47,370 bases of DNA. Source: Acidobacteriota bacterium (GTDB lineage: Bacteria; Acidobacteriota; Vicinamibacteria; Vicinamibacterales; UBA8438). This document shows, piece after piece, positions 7,794 through 15,085 of the stretch (position 1 is its first letter; the number at the start of each line of letters is the position of its first letter). The translations under genes were made by a program, and so were the position numbers. The notes beneath the pieces are model-generated. The model saw only the letters and a program-made list of their open reading frames with translations, made no database searches and was not told where the DNA came from. The DNA lies in the NCBI GenBank assembly GCA_011523845.1, contig WTFV01000052.1, positions 1 to 47,370 on the forward strand. The letters run 5' to 3'.

Positions 7794-9518
7794 ATGGATG
7801 AACAGAAGCTCGCGGTGAACCGGCGGCGTTTCATCACCGGCCTGTCGGCGGCGGGGATCACGTCCACGCTGCTGCCCGGCGCGCTGACGGCGGTGGCGCA
7901 GGACGCGGACGAGGTGACGGTCGAGATGCTCGCGGCGGCGCAGCGCATCGCCGGCCTGGAGTTCACCGACGAAGAGCTGGCGCGCATCGCCGCGAGTCTG
8001 AATCGGCCGGGCGGCAGGCCCGACGTCGGGACCCTGCGCGCGGCCAACCTGGGGAACGCCGTGCAGCCGGCCATCGTGTTCAACCCGGTGCCGCCGGGGA
8101 TGACGCTGCCGAGCGAGCGCCGTCCGATGCGGCGCGCCGACATCGCGGTGACGATGCCGGCCACCGACGAGGAGCTGGCGTTCCTGCCGGTCACGCACCT
8201 GGCGAAGTTGGTCGAGACCGGTCAGATCAAGCCGTCCGAGCTCACCGAACTGTATCTGGCGCGGCTCCGGCGGTACGACCCGACGCTGCACTGCGTGGTC
8301 AGCTACACGGAGGAGATCGCCCGGCGGCAGGCGCGCCAGGCCGACGAGGAGATCGCGGCGGGCATCTATCGCGGACCGCTGCACGGGATCCCCTGGGGGG
8401 CCAAGGACCTGCTTGCGGTTCGCGGCACGCGCACGACGTGGGGCGCGTCGCCGTACCGGCGGCAGACGATCGACACCGACGCCACCGTGTACACGCGACT
8501 GACCGAGGCGGGGGCGATTCTCGTCGCCAAGCTGTCGATGGGCGCCCTGGCGTCCGGCGATCGCTGGTTCGGCGGCCGGACGCGGAACCCGTGGAATACG
8601 GAGCAGGGGTCGAGTGGATCCTCCGCCGGCTCGGGAGCGGCCACCGCGGCGGGGCTGGTCGGTTTCTCCATCGGGACCGAGACGCGCGGCTCGATCATCT
8701 CGCCGTCGACCCGCAACGGGATCACCGGCCTGCGGCCGACGTTCGGGCGGGTGAGCCGGTACGGCGCGATGGCGCTGTCCTGGACCCTGGACAAGATCGG
8801 TCCGATGTGCCGCTCCGCCGAGGACTGCGCCCTGGTGTTCGACGCCATCCGCGGCCCGGACGGGCGCGACAACACGGTCCTGGACGTGCCGTTCAACTGG
8901 GACGCCGGGGCCGATCTCGCCGGCCTGCGGGTGGGCTACCTGCGGTCGAGCTTCGACGAGGACGCCGTCGAGGAGGATCCGCAGAACCCCGAGCGTGCGG
9001 CGCAGGAGCGGCAGACGATGGAGAACAACCGGGCCGCCCTCGACACGTTGCGCGGCCTGGGGGTGACCCTGGCCCCGTTCGACCTGCCGGACGTGCCGGG
9101 CGGCGCCCTCGGTTTCATCGTGGGGACCGAGGCGGCGGCCGGGTTCGACGTGGCCACGGTCAACGGCGAGCTGGACAGCATGCGCGAGGCGCCGGAGGAG
9201 AGCCGCTGGCCCGACCGCTTCAGTGCCGCGCGCTTCGTCCCGGCGATCGACTACCTGCAGGCCAACCGGTTGCGGATGCAGATCATCGAGCAGTTCCACG
9301 AGGCGCTCGGCGACCTCGACCTGTTCGTCGGCAGCAATCTGGGGCTGACCAACTTCACGGGACACCCGGAGATCAGCATGCCGAGCGGGTTCTTCGAAGG
9401 ATCGCCGACCAGTCTGCGCTTCACCGGCAAGCTCTTCGGCGAGGCGGAGATTCTGCGGTTGGCCCACGCCTGGCAGGGAGCAACCGACTACCACCTGCAG
9501 CATCCGCCGCTCGGCTGA
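7794..9518 (+). CDS. Tat-exported amidase signature enzyme
   Basis: A 574-residue amidase. NRRRFITGLSAAG near the N-terminus is a twin-arginine signal, so the enzyme is likely folded before export. The Ser-cisSer-Lys apparatus is visible: Lys in PWGAKDLLAVRGT, the glycine/serine-rich GSSGSSAGSGAATAAG with the cis-Ser, and the nucleophile region TETRGSIISPS. GLRPTFGRVSRYGAM and CRSAEDCALVFDAI are family landmarks. It would hydrolyse an amide to acid and ammonia; the substrate cannot be told. ATG 7794 gives a natural N-terminus, while TTG 7782 is an alternative lying too close to the GGAGAGG motif. Confidence 0.9.
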   Translation: MDEQKLAVNRRRFITGLSAAGITSTLLPGALTAVAQDADEVTVEMLAAAQRIAGLEFTDEELARIAASLNRPGGRPDVGTLRAANLGNAVQPAIVFNPVPPGMTLPSERRPMRRADIAVTMPATDEELAFLPVTHLAKLVETGQIKPSELTELYLARLRRYDPTLHCVVSYTEEIARRQARQADEEIAAGIYRGPLHGIPWGAKDLLAVRGTRTTWGASPYRRQTIDTDATVYTRLTEAGAILVAKLSMGALASGDRWFGGRTRNPWNTEQGSSGSSAGSGAATAAGLVGFSIGTETRGSIISPSTRNGITGLRPTFGRVSRYGAMALSWTLDKIGPMCRSAEDCALVFDAIRGPDGRDNTVLDVPFNWDAGADLAGLRVGYLRSSFDEDAVEEDPQNPERAAQERQTMENNRAALDTLRGLGVTLAPFDLPDVPGGALGFIVGTEAAAGFDVATVNGELDSMREAPEESRWPDRFSAARFVPAIDYLQANRLRMQIIEQFHEALGDLDLFVGSNLGLTNFTGHPEISMPSGFFEGSPTSLRFTGKLFGEAEILRLAHAWQGATDYHLQHPPLG

Positions 9519-9642
9519 ACGGGAAAACCCGATGCCGAGCGCCGCCGCGCGGGCGAGCTTGCACGGGGGATGAGCGCGGCGGGGATCTGCCGCGGGGCGC
9601 AGAGGCCGACCTCGCGCCGGCGCAGGATGCAGGCGCCGGGGC

Positions 9643-10110
9643 TCAGTAGTCGACGCGGTCGGCTTTTCCCTGCCACTCGCGAAAGACCGCCAACGCCGGC
9701 TCGCGCAACAACTGTTGCGAGGGGACCTGGCGCTCGGCCCGCGGCAGCTTCATTTCCTGGTAGAAGTCCCTGTCGTCGAAAGCTATCCGCCTGGCGTCGT
9801 CGGCGGTGTTGGCGAAGTGGATCTTCTCGATGCGCGCCCAGTAGATGGCGGCGAGGCACATGGGGCAGGGCTCGCAACTGGTATAGATCTCGCACCCTTC
9901 GAGGCGAAAGTGGTCCAGTTTGGCGGCCGCCCGCCGGATGGCCACCACCTCCGCGTGGGCCGTCGGATCCTTGCGCAGGAACACCTCGTTGTGACCTTCG
10001 GCGACGATCTCGTCGCCCCTGACGATGACCGCGCCGAACGGGCCGCCCTTCCCGGCGCGCATCCCGAGGCGCGAGAGCTCTATGGCCCTGGCCATGAATT
10101 CCTGTTGCAT
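9643..10110 (-). CDS. Nucleoside/guanine deaminase
   Basis: A 155-residue zinc-dependent deaminase. TAHAEVVAIRRAAA supplies the zinc His and catalytic Glu, and SCEPCPMCLAAIYWARI supplies the two zinc Cys, the hallmark of the cytidine deaminase superfamily. Overall pattern (GGPFGAVIV near the start, FANTADDARRIAFDD later) fits guanine deaminases of the GuaD type better than tRNA adenosine deaminases. ATG 10110 is chosen because the family begins about there and AGGA lies upstream. It acts in cytosolic purine salvage, turning guanine into xanthine. It is 124 bases from the convergent amidase and downstream of the esterase gene. Confidence 0.88.
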   Translation of the reverse strand: MQQEFMARAIELSRLGMRAGKGGPFGAVIVRGDEIVAEGHNEVFLRKDPTAHAEVVAIRRAAAKLDHFRLEGCEIYTSCEPCPMCLAAIYWARIEKIHFANTADDARRIAFDDRDFYQEMKLPRAERQVPSQQLLREPALAVFREWQGKADRVDY

Positions 10111-10324
10111 CGTGTGTTTCCTGGTCCTGACAAGCAAGTCTGAATTTGTATCCGTGCGGATTCCCCCGCCGAACGGCAGGGCCTCGAGAAAAGAAGGCAA
10201 CGCGCGGGTCCGGGCACGTGGACCCGGCGTTGCGATAGTGGCAGGCTCGCCAACGAGCCGGTCGCGTGTTGGCGGTCGATGCCCCAGGTCACCGACCCGT
10301 CAATACACCGGGATGCCCGCGGCG

Positions 10325-11290
10325 TCAGTCGTTCGACGGTTCCGGTCCCAGGCCGTGCTCGCCGAGGAACGCGCGGATCGCCGCGTAGATCTGCTGGTTC
10401 TCCGCGGGGCTGAACCCGCCGTGTCCGCCGCCCTCGATGGTGATGAGCTGGTTCGGCACGCCCCATTCGTCCAGCAGCTCGTGCAGGCGCGTGGCGTGGT
10501 CGTAGGGCACGATGGAGTCGGCGTCGCCGTGGATGGTCAGGATGGGCGGCGTGTCGCCGTTCACGTAGTTGGTGGGCGAGACGCGCCGCGCGACGTCGTC
10601 GCGGTCGCTGCGGCTTCCGAGCCAGGCCTCGGTGAAGTTCCCGGAGGTTCCCGGCTCGCGATGGGCCAGGTCGTAGACGTCGGTGATGCCGTACCAGTTG
10701 ATGATGGCGGCCACCTTGAGCGGAGCCGTCGACGGGGGACCGATCGGCCACATGCGGTTGCGGTCGCCCGGGCACTGGCGGTCCAGGCCGGCCGATGCCG
10801 GGAGCATGCCGGTCGTCAGCGACAGGTGGCCGCCGGCGGAGTTGCCGGTCACCACGATGCGATCGAGGTCGAAGTTGTACTGCTCGGCGTTGCGGTAGAC
10901 CCAGCGCAGCGCGCAGCGGCAGTCCTCGACGGCGGCCGGCGCGTGCGCCGTGCCCGCCAGCCGGTAGGAAACGTTGACCACGTTCCAGCCCATCTCCAGG
11001 TAGGGGAGGAAGGTCAAGGCGGAGGACTGCCGGCTGCCGTTGGTCCAGCCGCCGCCGTGGATGTAGATGAGCGTGGGCGCCGGTTCGGACGCCGCGCGCG
11101 ACCGGTAGACGTCGAGCGTCAGGTCCTGCCCGCCGGCACGCTGGTAGGTGATGTTCGCGCTCAGGCTGTAGCTGGTGGCCACCCGCACGAACGCCGCCGC
11201 GGCGTCATCCGTCTGTGCGCTTGCCGCCACGGGTGCGCCGAGCGCGATCGTCACGGCCAGGCCGATCGCCGCCAAGCTGAAGAATCTCAT
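10325..11290 (-). CDS. Secreted alpha/beta hydrolase (esterase/lipase family)
   Basis: A 321-residue protein with a clear Sec signal (FFSLAAIGLAVTIALGAPVAASAQ). YIHGGGWTNG is the oxyanion-hole HGGGW motif, TGNSAGGHLSL the nucleophile elbow GxSxG, and HGDADSIVPYDHA with GGGHGGFS supply the late Asp and His. This is the BD-FAE or HSL-like esterase arrangement. It likely hydrolyses small esters or decorates carbohydrate breakdown in the periplasm. The deaminase gene lies downstream on the same strand about 215 bases away. GCGAGGCG is a modest ribosome site before the ATG. Confidence 0.87.
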   Translation of the reverse strand: MRFFSLAAIGLAVTIALGAPVAASAQTDDAAAAFVRVATSYSLSANITYQRAGGQDLTLDVYRSRAASEPAPTLIYIHGGGWTNGSRQSSALTFLPYLEMGWNVVNVSYRLAGTAHAPAAVEDCRCALRWVYRNAEQYNFDLDRIVVTGNSAGGHLSLTTGMLPASAGLDRQCPGDRNRMWPIGPPSTAPLKVAAIINWYGITDVYDLAHREPGTSGNFTEAWLGSRSDRDDVARRVSPTNYVNGDTPPILTIHGDADSIVPYDHATRLHELLDEWGVPNQLITIEGGGHGGFSPAENQQIYAAIRAFLGEHGLGPEPSND

Positions 11291-11421
11291 CGCTTTCGCC
11301 TCGCTTTCTGTCTTACGGATGCACTCTCCAAGGGTTGGATGCGGGTATCGAACGGTGCTCCGAACCTGCTGATTCTGTCATTCCTCCAGCAGCCAGTCGA
11401 GCGGGAACGCGGCGAAGAGGA

Positions 11422-12762
11422 TCATCCGCTGCGTCGCCCCGGTCCGCGAGGGTCGCCGGTTCCTGCCGGGGCCGATGGGGGCGCGAGCGCGCCGCGGCCG
11501 GCGAACGTGCCCGTGTCGCCCAGCGCCTCCTCGATCCGCAGCACCTCGTTCCACTTCGCCATTCGCTCGGACCGCGCGAACGAGCCGACCTTGAGCTGCC
11601 CGGCGCCCCAGCCGACGGCCAGGTGGGCGATGGTCACGTCCTCCGTCTCCCCGGAGCGCGCCGAGACGATGGTGGCGAAGCCGGCGGCCCGCGCCGCCTC
11701 GAGCGCCGCCCGCGTCTCGGTCACGGTGCCGGCCTGGTTCGGCTTGACGAGCAGCGCGTTGCAGGCCCGGTCCCGCGCGGCCCGCTCGACCCGCCGGGCG
11801 TTCGTGACCAGGTAGTCGTCGCCGACGATCTGCACGCGGTCGCCGACCGCCGCCGTGAAGCGCTGCATGCCGGCGACGTCGTCCTCGGCCAGCGGATCCT
11901 CGATCGACACGATCGGATACCGGTCGATCCAGCCGACCAACAGCTCGATGAGCGCATCGCCGTCGATCGCGCGTCCGTCGAGACCGAGGTGGTACTGGCC
12001 GGCGTCGTGGAACTCCGTGGCCGCGACGTCGAGCGAGATGGCCAGATCGTCGCCGGGCGCGCGGCCGGCGTCCTCGATGGCCCGGACCAGGAACTCCAGC
12101 GCCTCCTCGTTCGTGTCGAACGCCGGCCAGTAGCCGCCCTCGTCGGCGACCCCCTGCAACCGGCCGGCCTGTGCCATCCGGGTGCCGGCGGCCAGATACA
12201 CCTCGGCGGTCCAATCGAGCGCCTGCGCGAAGCTGGATGCCCCGACCGGCATCACCATGAAGTCCTGGATGTCGACACGCCGGCCGGCGTGCGCCCCGCC
12301 CCCGAAGATCTGGATCTCGGGCAGCGGCAGCAGGGCAGTGCCGGCGCCGAGGAGGTAGCCCCACAGCGGCAGACCGGCGGCGCCGGCGGCCGCGTGCAGC
12401 GCCGCCAGCGAGACCGCGATCAGTCCGTTGCCGCCGAGCCGGCTGCGATCCGAAGTGCCGTCGAGATCGACCAGCGCCTGGTCGAGGCGGGCCTGATCGG
12501 TGACGTCGCGCCCACGGAGTGCAGGTGCAATCTCGTCCTGGACGTTACGCACCGCGGCGGTCACGTCGTACCCGCCCAGGCGCGTTCCCCCGTCTCGCAG
12601 GTCGACCGCCTCGCCGCTGCCGGTCGAGGCCCCGGCCGGCGCGATGGCGCGCCCGACGACGCCGCTCGCGAGACGGATCTCCGCCTCGACGGTGGGGCGG
12701 CCGCGCGAGTCCCATACCCGCCGGCCCGCAACCTGTTCAATCGTGGAAGATGCGTTCCTCAT
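11422..12762 (-). CDS. Enolase homologue with altered active site
   Basis: A 446-residue enolase-fold protein. The Ser-loop GASTG (residues 44-48), catalytic Glu208 in DEGG, metal ligands Asp248, Glu288 (SIEDP) and Asp315 (GDD), Lys340 and the distal LKVGSFARSER are all present. Two usually invariant positions differ: the QEF glutamate is Asp167 in QDFMVMP, and the histidine of SHRSGETED is Ala368 in SARSGETED. Leu of KLNQ is Pro (VKPNQAGT). It may be a low-activity enolase or a paralogue with another substrate, so I give no symbol. No good ribosome binding site is seen. Neighbours are not glycolytic. Confidence 0.85.
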   Translation of the reverse strand: MRNASSTIEQVAGRRVWDSRGRPTVEAEIRLASGVVGRAIAPAGASTGSGEAVDLRDGGTRLGGYDVTAAVRNVQDEIAPALRGRDVTDQARLDQALVDLDGTSDRSRLGGNGLIAVSLAALHAAAGAAGLPLWGYLLGAGTALLPLPEIQIFGGGAHAGRRVDIQDFMVMPVGASSFAQALDWTAEVYLAAGTRMAQAGRLQGVADEGGYWPAFDTNEEALEFLVRAIEDAGRAPGDDLAISLDVAATEFHDAGQYHLGLDGRAIDGDALIELLVGWIDRYPIVSIEDPLAEDDVAGMQRFTAAVGDRVQIVGDDYLVTNARRVERAARDRACNALLVKPNQAGTVTETRAALEAARAAGFATIVSARSGETEDVTIAHLAVGWGAGQLKVGSFARSERMAKWNEVLRIEEALGDTGTFAGRGALAPPSAPAGTGDPRGPGRRSG

Positions 12763-12777
12763 CTGGGGCCATGTCGG

Positions 12778-12883
12778 TCGCCGGGAGCCTCCGGCAATCT
12801 GGGGCCAGGACCGATAGTCATCTTGGGTGTCCTTGATGACTCCATCCAGTCGCCGGGAGCCTCCGGCAATGTGGATCCAGGAC
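12778..12883. repeat. Two REP-like 34-bp direct repeats upstream of the enolase homologue
   Basis: A 34-bp unit occurs at 12778-12811 and 12850-12883, 72 bases apart, with about three differences. Each contains the hairpin-forming GCCGGGAGCCTCCGGC followed by a small palindrome, TGGGGCCA in one copy and TGGATCCA in the other. The changes leave the palindrome arms intact. They fill the gap between the kinase and enolase-like genes. Confidence 0.7.
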
Positions 12884-12903
12884 GTTGTCGGGCAGGAATT
12901 GCC

Positions 12904-13917
12904 TCATTGCGCGGACCCGGGTAGCGACTCGGCCCAGGCTTTCCGCACGGCGGCCAGGGTGGCGGGTGGATTCCGGATCAGCGGCCGCGCCGTCCGCCGC
13001 ACACGCTCCCGGTCGGCCTCCGCGGTGACGTACTCGACGGGCGATTTGCCGTCGACCCGCGCGAGAAACAGCCCGGGCAGCAGATGCGCCGCCCGTTCCT
13101 CGACAGCCCCGCGCGCCTCCCACTCGACGCCCGCCAGGTACGTCTCCGCCAGCGCGTCGAACGATCGCAGGAACGCGGCTGTCGCCGACGGCGTCCAGAG
13201 GCACTTGAGCAGCAGGTGATTCAGGCAAAAGGCCAGGTCGAAGGCGGGGTCACCGTACCACGCGCACTCGGCGTCCAGGAAGATCGGTCCGTCCGGCCCG
13301 ATCAGGATGTTCTTCGGGCTGACGTCGCCGTGCACCAGTGCATGCTTCGTGTCCGCCGTGCGCGAGACGATAGCGTGCAGCCGATCCGCGAGATCGGGAT
13401 GCCGCGCGGCGGTCGCGACCAGGTACGGCTCCAGCCGGATCGCGTGGAAGATGTCGTCGGTGGCGAAGCGGGCCCGGATGTCCTCGCGTCCGGCGGTGGC
13501 GTCGTGGATCGCGGCCAGACGGTCCCCGACCGCCCGCGCAGTCGCCTCGCGGGCGATGCCGTCCCGGAGTTGCGCCTTCCAGAGGGGGTGCGCCGCCGGG
13601 TCCAGGAAACCCATCGCGAAGCAGCCCGCCTCGCTATCGTGCGCGATGAGCGGCGGCACGCTCGATGGCACGATGCGGCCGGCCTCGCGCATCCATTCCC
13701 ATTCGTACCCGTTCCGCTCCACCGGCGCCTCCCAGACCGCCGCGACCTTGAGTCTGGGGAGCGCCCGTTTCACGCAGACCGGTCCGGTGGCCAGGTCCAC
13801 GCGCCAGATGTCCGAGGAGACGCCGCCTGCCAGCGGCGTCATCGGGGGCCGTGCGTGCGCTCCGACGACGCCCATGCGACGCAGCGCATCCACGATGACG
13901 GGGTCGGGCTCGGGCAC
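12904..13917 (-). CDS. Aminoglycoside-phosphotransferase-like small-molecule kinase
   Basis: A 337-residue protein of the APH/choline kinase fold. LVHGDVSPKNILIG is the catalytic loop (HGDxxxxN), and IFLDAECAWYGDPAFDLAF holds the metal-binding Asp. VCVKRALPRLK carries the N-lobe lysine. The start is a GTG at 13917, the first that gives a natural N-terminus (VPEPDPVIVDALRRMG); the same frame stays open far upstream but there it is antisense to the dehydrogenase gene. It probably phosphorylates a small hydroxyl substrate in the cytosol. It is transcribed divergently from the 2-hydroxyacid dehydrogenase, with about 80 bases between them for two promoters. Confidence 0.8.
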   Translation of the reverse strand: MPEPDPVIVDALRRMGVVGAHARPPMTPLAGGVSSDIWRVDLATGPVCVKRALPRLKVAAVWEAPVERNGYEWEWMREAGRIVPSSVPPLIAHDSEAGCFAMGFLDPAAHPLWKAQLRDGIAREATARAVGDRLAAIHDATAGREDIRARFATDDIFHAIRLEPYLVATAARHPDLADRLHAIVSRTADTKHALVHGDVSPKNILIGPDGPIFLDAECAWYGDPAFDLAFCLNHLLLKCLWTPSATAAFLRSFDALAETYLAGVEWEARGAVEERAAHLLPGLFLARVDGKSPVEYVTAEADRERVRRTARPLIRNPPATLAAVRKAWAESLPGSAQ

Positions 13918-13995
13918 CGTCCGCGTATGATAGCGAGCGGTGCGTGAGAACGCCTGGCCGCATCGTGCGCGGGGCGCCTGGATGGCTGCGCCGTC

Positions 13996-14940
13996 ATGAA
14001 CGTCGTCTACCACTATGCGGCCGGCCCGGGACTGACGAGCCGGCTCGCCGAGCTGGAACGCGAGGGACTCTCGGTGTCCGTCTGCGCGATGCCGGACCGC
14101 GATCGCTTCGCCGAGCTGCTGCCCGAGACCGAGGCCTTGTGGCATCTGCTCGAGCCGGTCACCGCCGAGGTCGTCGCCGCGGCTCCGCGCCTGCGCCTGG
14201 TCCAGAAGATCGGCGTCGGGGTCAACACCATCGATCTGGAAGCGGCCCGGCGTCGCGGCATCGCCGTGTGCAACATGCCGGGGACGAACACCCAGGCCGT
14301 CGTGGAGATGACCCTGCTGCTCATGCTGGGCGCGCTGCGGCGCGTGAGCCAGCTCGACGCGGCGACGCGGGCCGGGCGGGGCTGGGGATTGCCGGCGGAT
14401 CTGCAGGACCGCCTTGGAGAGGTGCACGGCCGGACCGTCGGTCTGGTGGGGTACGGGGCCGTGCCGAGCCGGCTCGCGCCGGTGCTGCGGGCGATGGGCG
14501 CGCGCGTCCTGTTCGCGAGCCGCAGCGGGAAGCCGGATGCGGCGGGCGAGCCCCGGCCGCTGGACGACCTGCTCGCCGAGAGCGACGTCGTCTCGCTGCA
14601 CGTGCCGCTCACGCCGGACACCGAGCGATTGATCGACGCCGCCGCCATCGCCCGCATGAAGCCCGGTGCGGTCATCGTCAACACCGCGCGCGGGGGCCTC
14701 GTCGACGAGGCGGCGCTGATCGACGCCCTGCGCGCCGGACGCATCGGCGCCGCAGGCCTCGACGTCTTCGAGACCGAGCCGACGCCCGCCGGCAATGCCC
14801 TCCTCGAGCTCGACAACGTGGTCTGCACGCCGCACGTCGCCTGGCTGACGCGCGAGACCCTGGAGCGGAGCCTGGCCGTGGCGGTCGAAAACTGCCGGCG
14901 GCTGGCGGCCGGCGAGGACCTGCTGCACCGGGTGGTGTAG
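13996..14940 (+). CDS. D-2-hydroxyacid dehydrogenase (NAD-binding)
   Basis: A 314-residue dehydrogenase. The catalytic trio is visible: Arg232 in VNTARGGLVDE, the glutamate of DVFETEP and His280 in CTPHVAW. The NAD site reads GLVGYGAVPSRLA, so the third glycine of GxGxxG is proline. GVGVNTIDLEAARRRGIAV and SDVVSLHVPLT are standard family segments. It should interconvert a 2-keto acid and D-2-hydroxy acid, for example glyoxylate/glycolate or hydroxypyruvate/glycerate. The divergent APH-like kinase could act on the same metabolite, a glycerate-type pair, but that is inference. Confidence 0.9.
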   Translation: MNVVYHYAAGPGLTSRLAELEREGLSVSVCAMPDRDRFAELLPETEALWHLLEPVTAEVVAAAPRLRLVQKIGVGVNTIDLEAARRRGIAVCNMPGTNTQAVVEMTLLLMLGALRRVSQLDAATRAGRGWGLPADLQDRLGEVHGRTVGLVGYGAVPSRLAPVLRAMGARVLFASRSGKPDAAGEPRPLDDLLAESDVVSLHVPLTPDTERLIDAAAIARMKPGAVIVNTARGGLVDEAALIDALRAGRIGAAGLDVFETEPTPAGNALLELDNVVCTPHVAWLTRETLERSLAVAVENCRRLAAGEDLLHRVV

Positions 14941-15085
14941 TGCCCCCAGGGGCGGCTCCGGCAACAGCCCTCGGCTGGCCGGCGCGCCGCAGGTTTCCTC
15001 CACGTACGCTCGAAGACGTGCGCGGCCTCGACTCGTCGCGCGCTCGCCGCCGCCGTCCGAGGTGATCATCCAGTCTTTCGACGTG

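Noticed and set aside
9519..9535. CGGG-AAAA-CCCG mini-hairpin after the amidase
   Set aside because: Only 4 bp of stem and no T-tract; too weak to call a terminator.
13306..13950. Plus-strand frames within the kinase gene
   Set aside because: Antisense to a protein with clear catalytic motifs; no supporting start signals.
12904..15069. A 721-codon open frame on the minus strand
   Set aside because: Only the part from 13917 down is a real kinase. The rest is antisense to the intact 2-hydroxyacid dehydrogenase and has Arg/Ala-rich composition.
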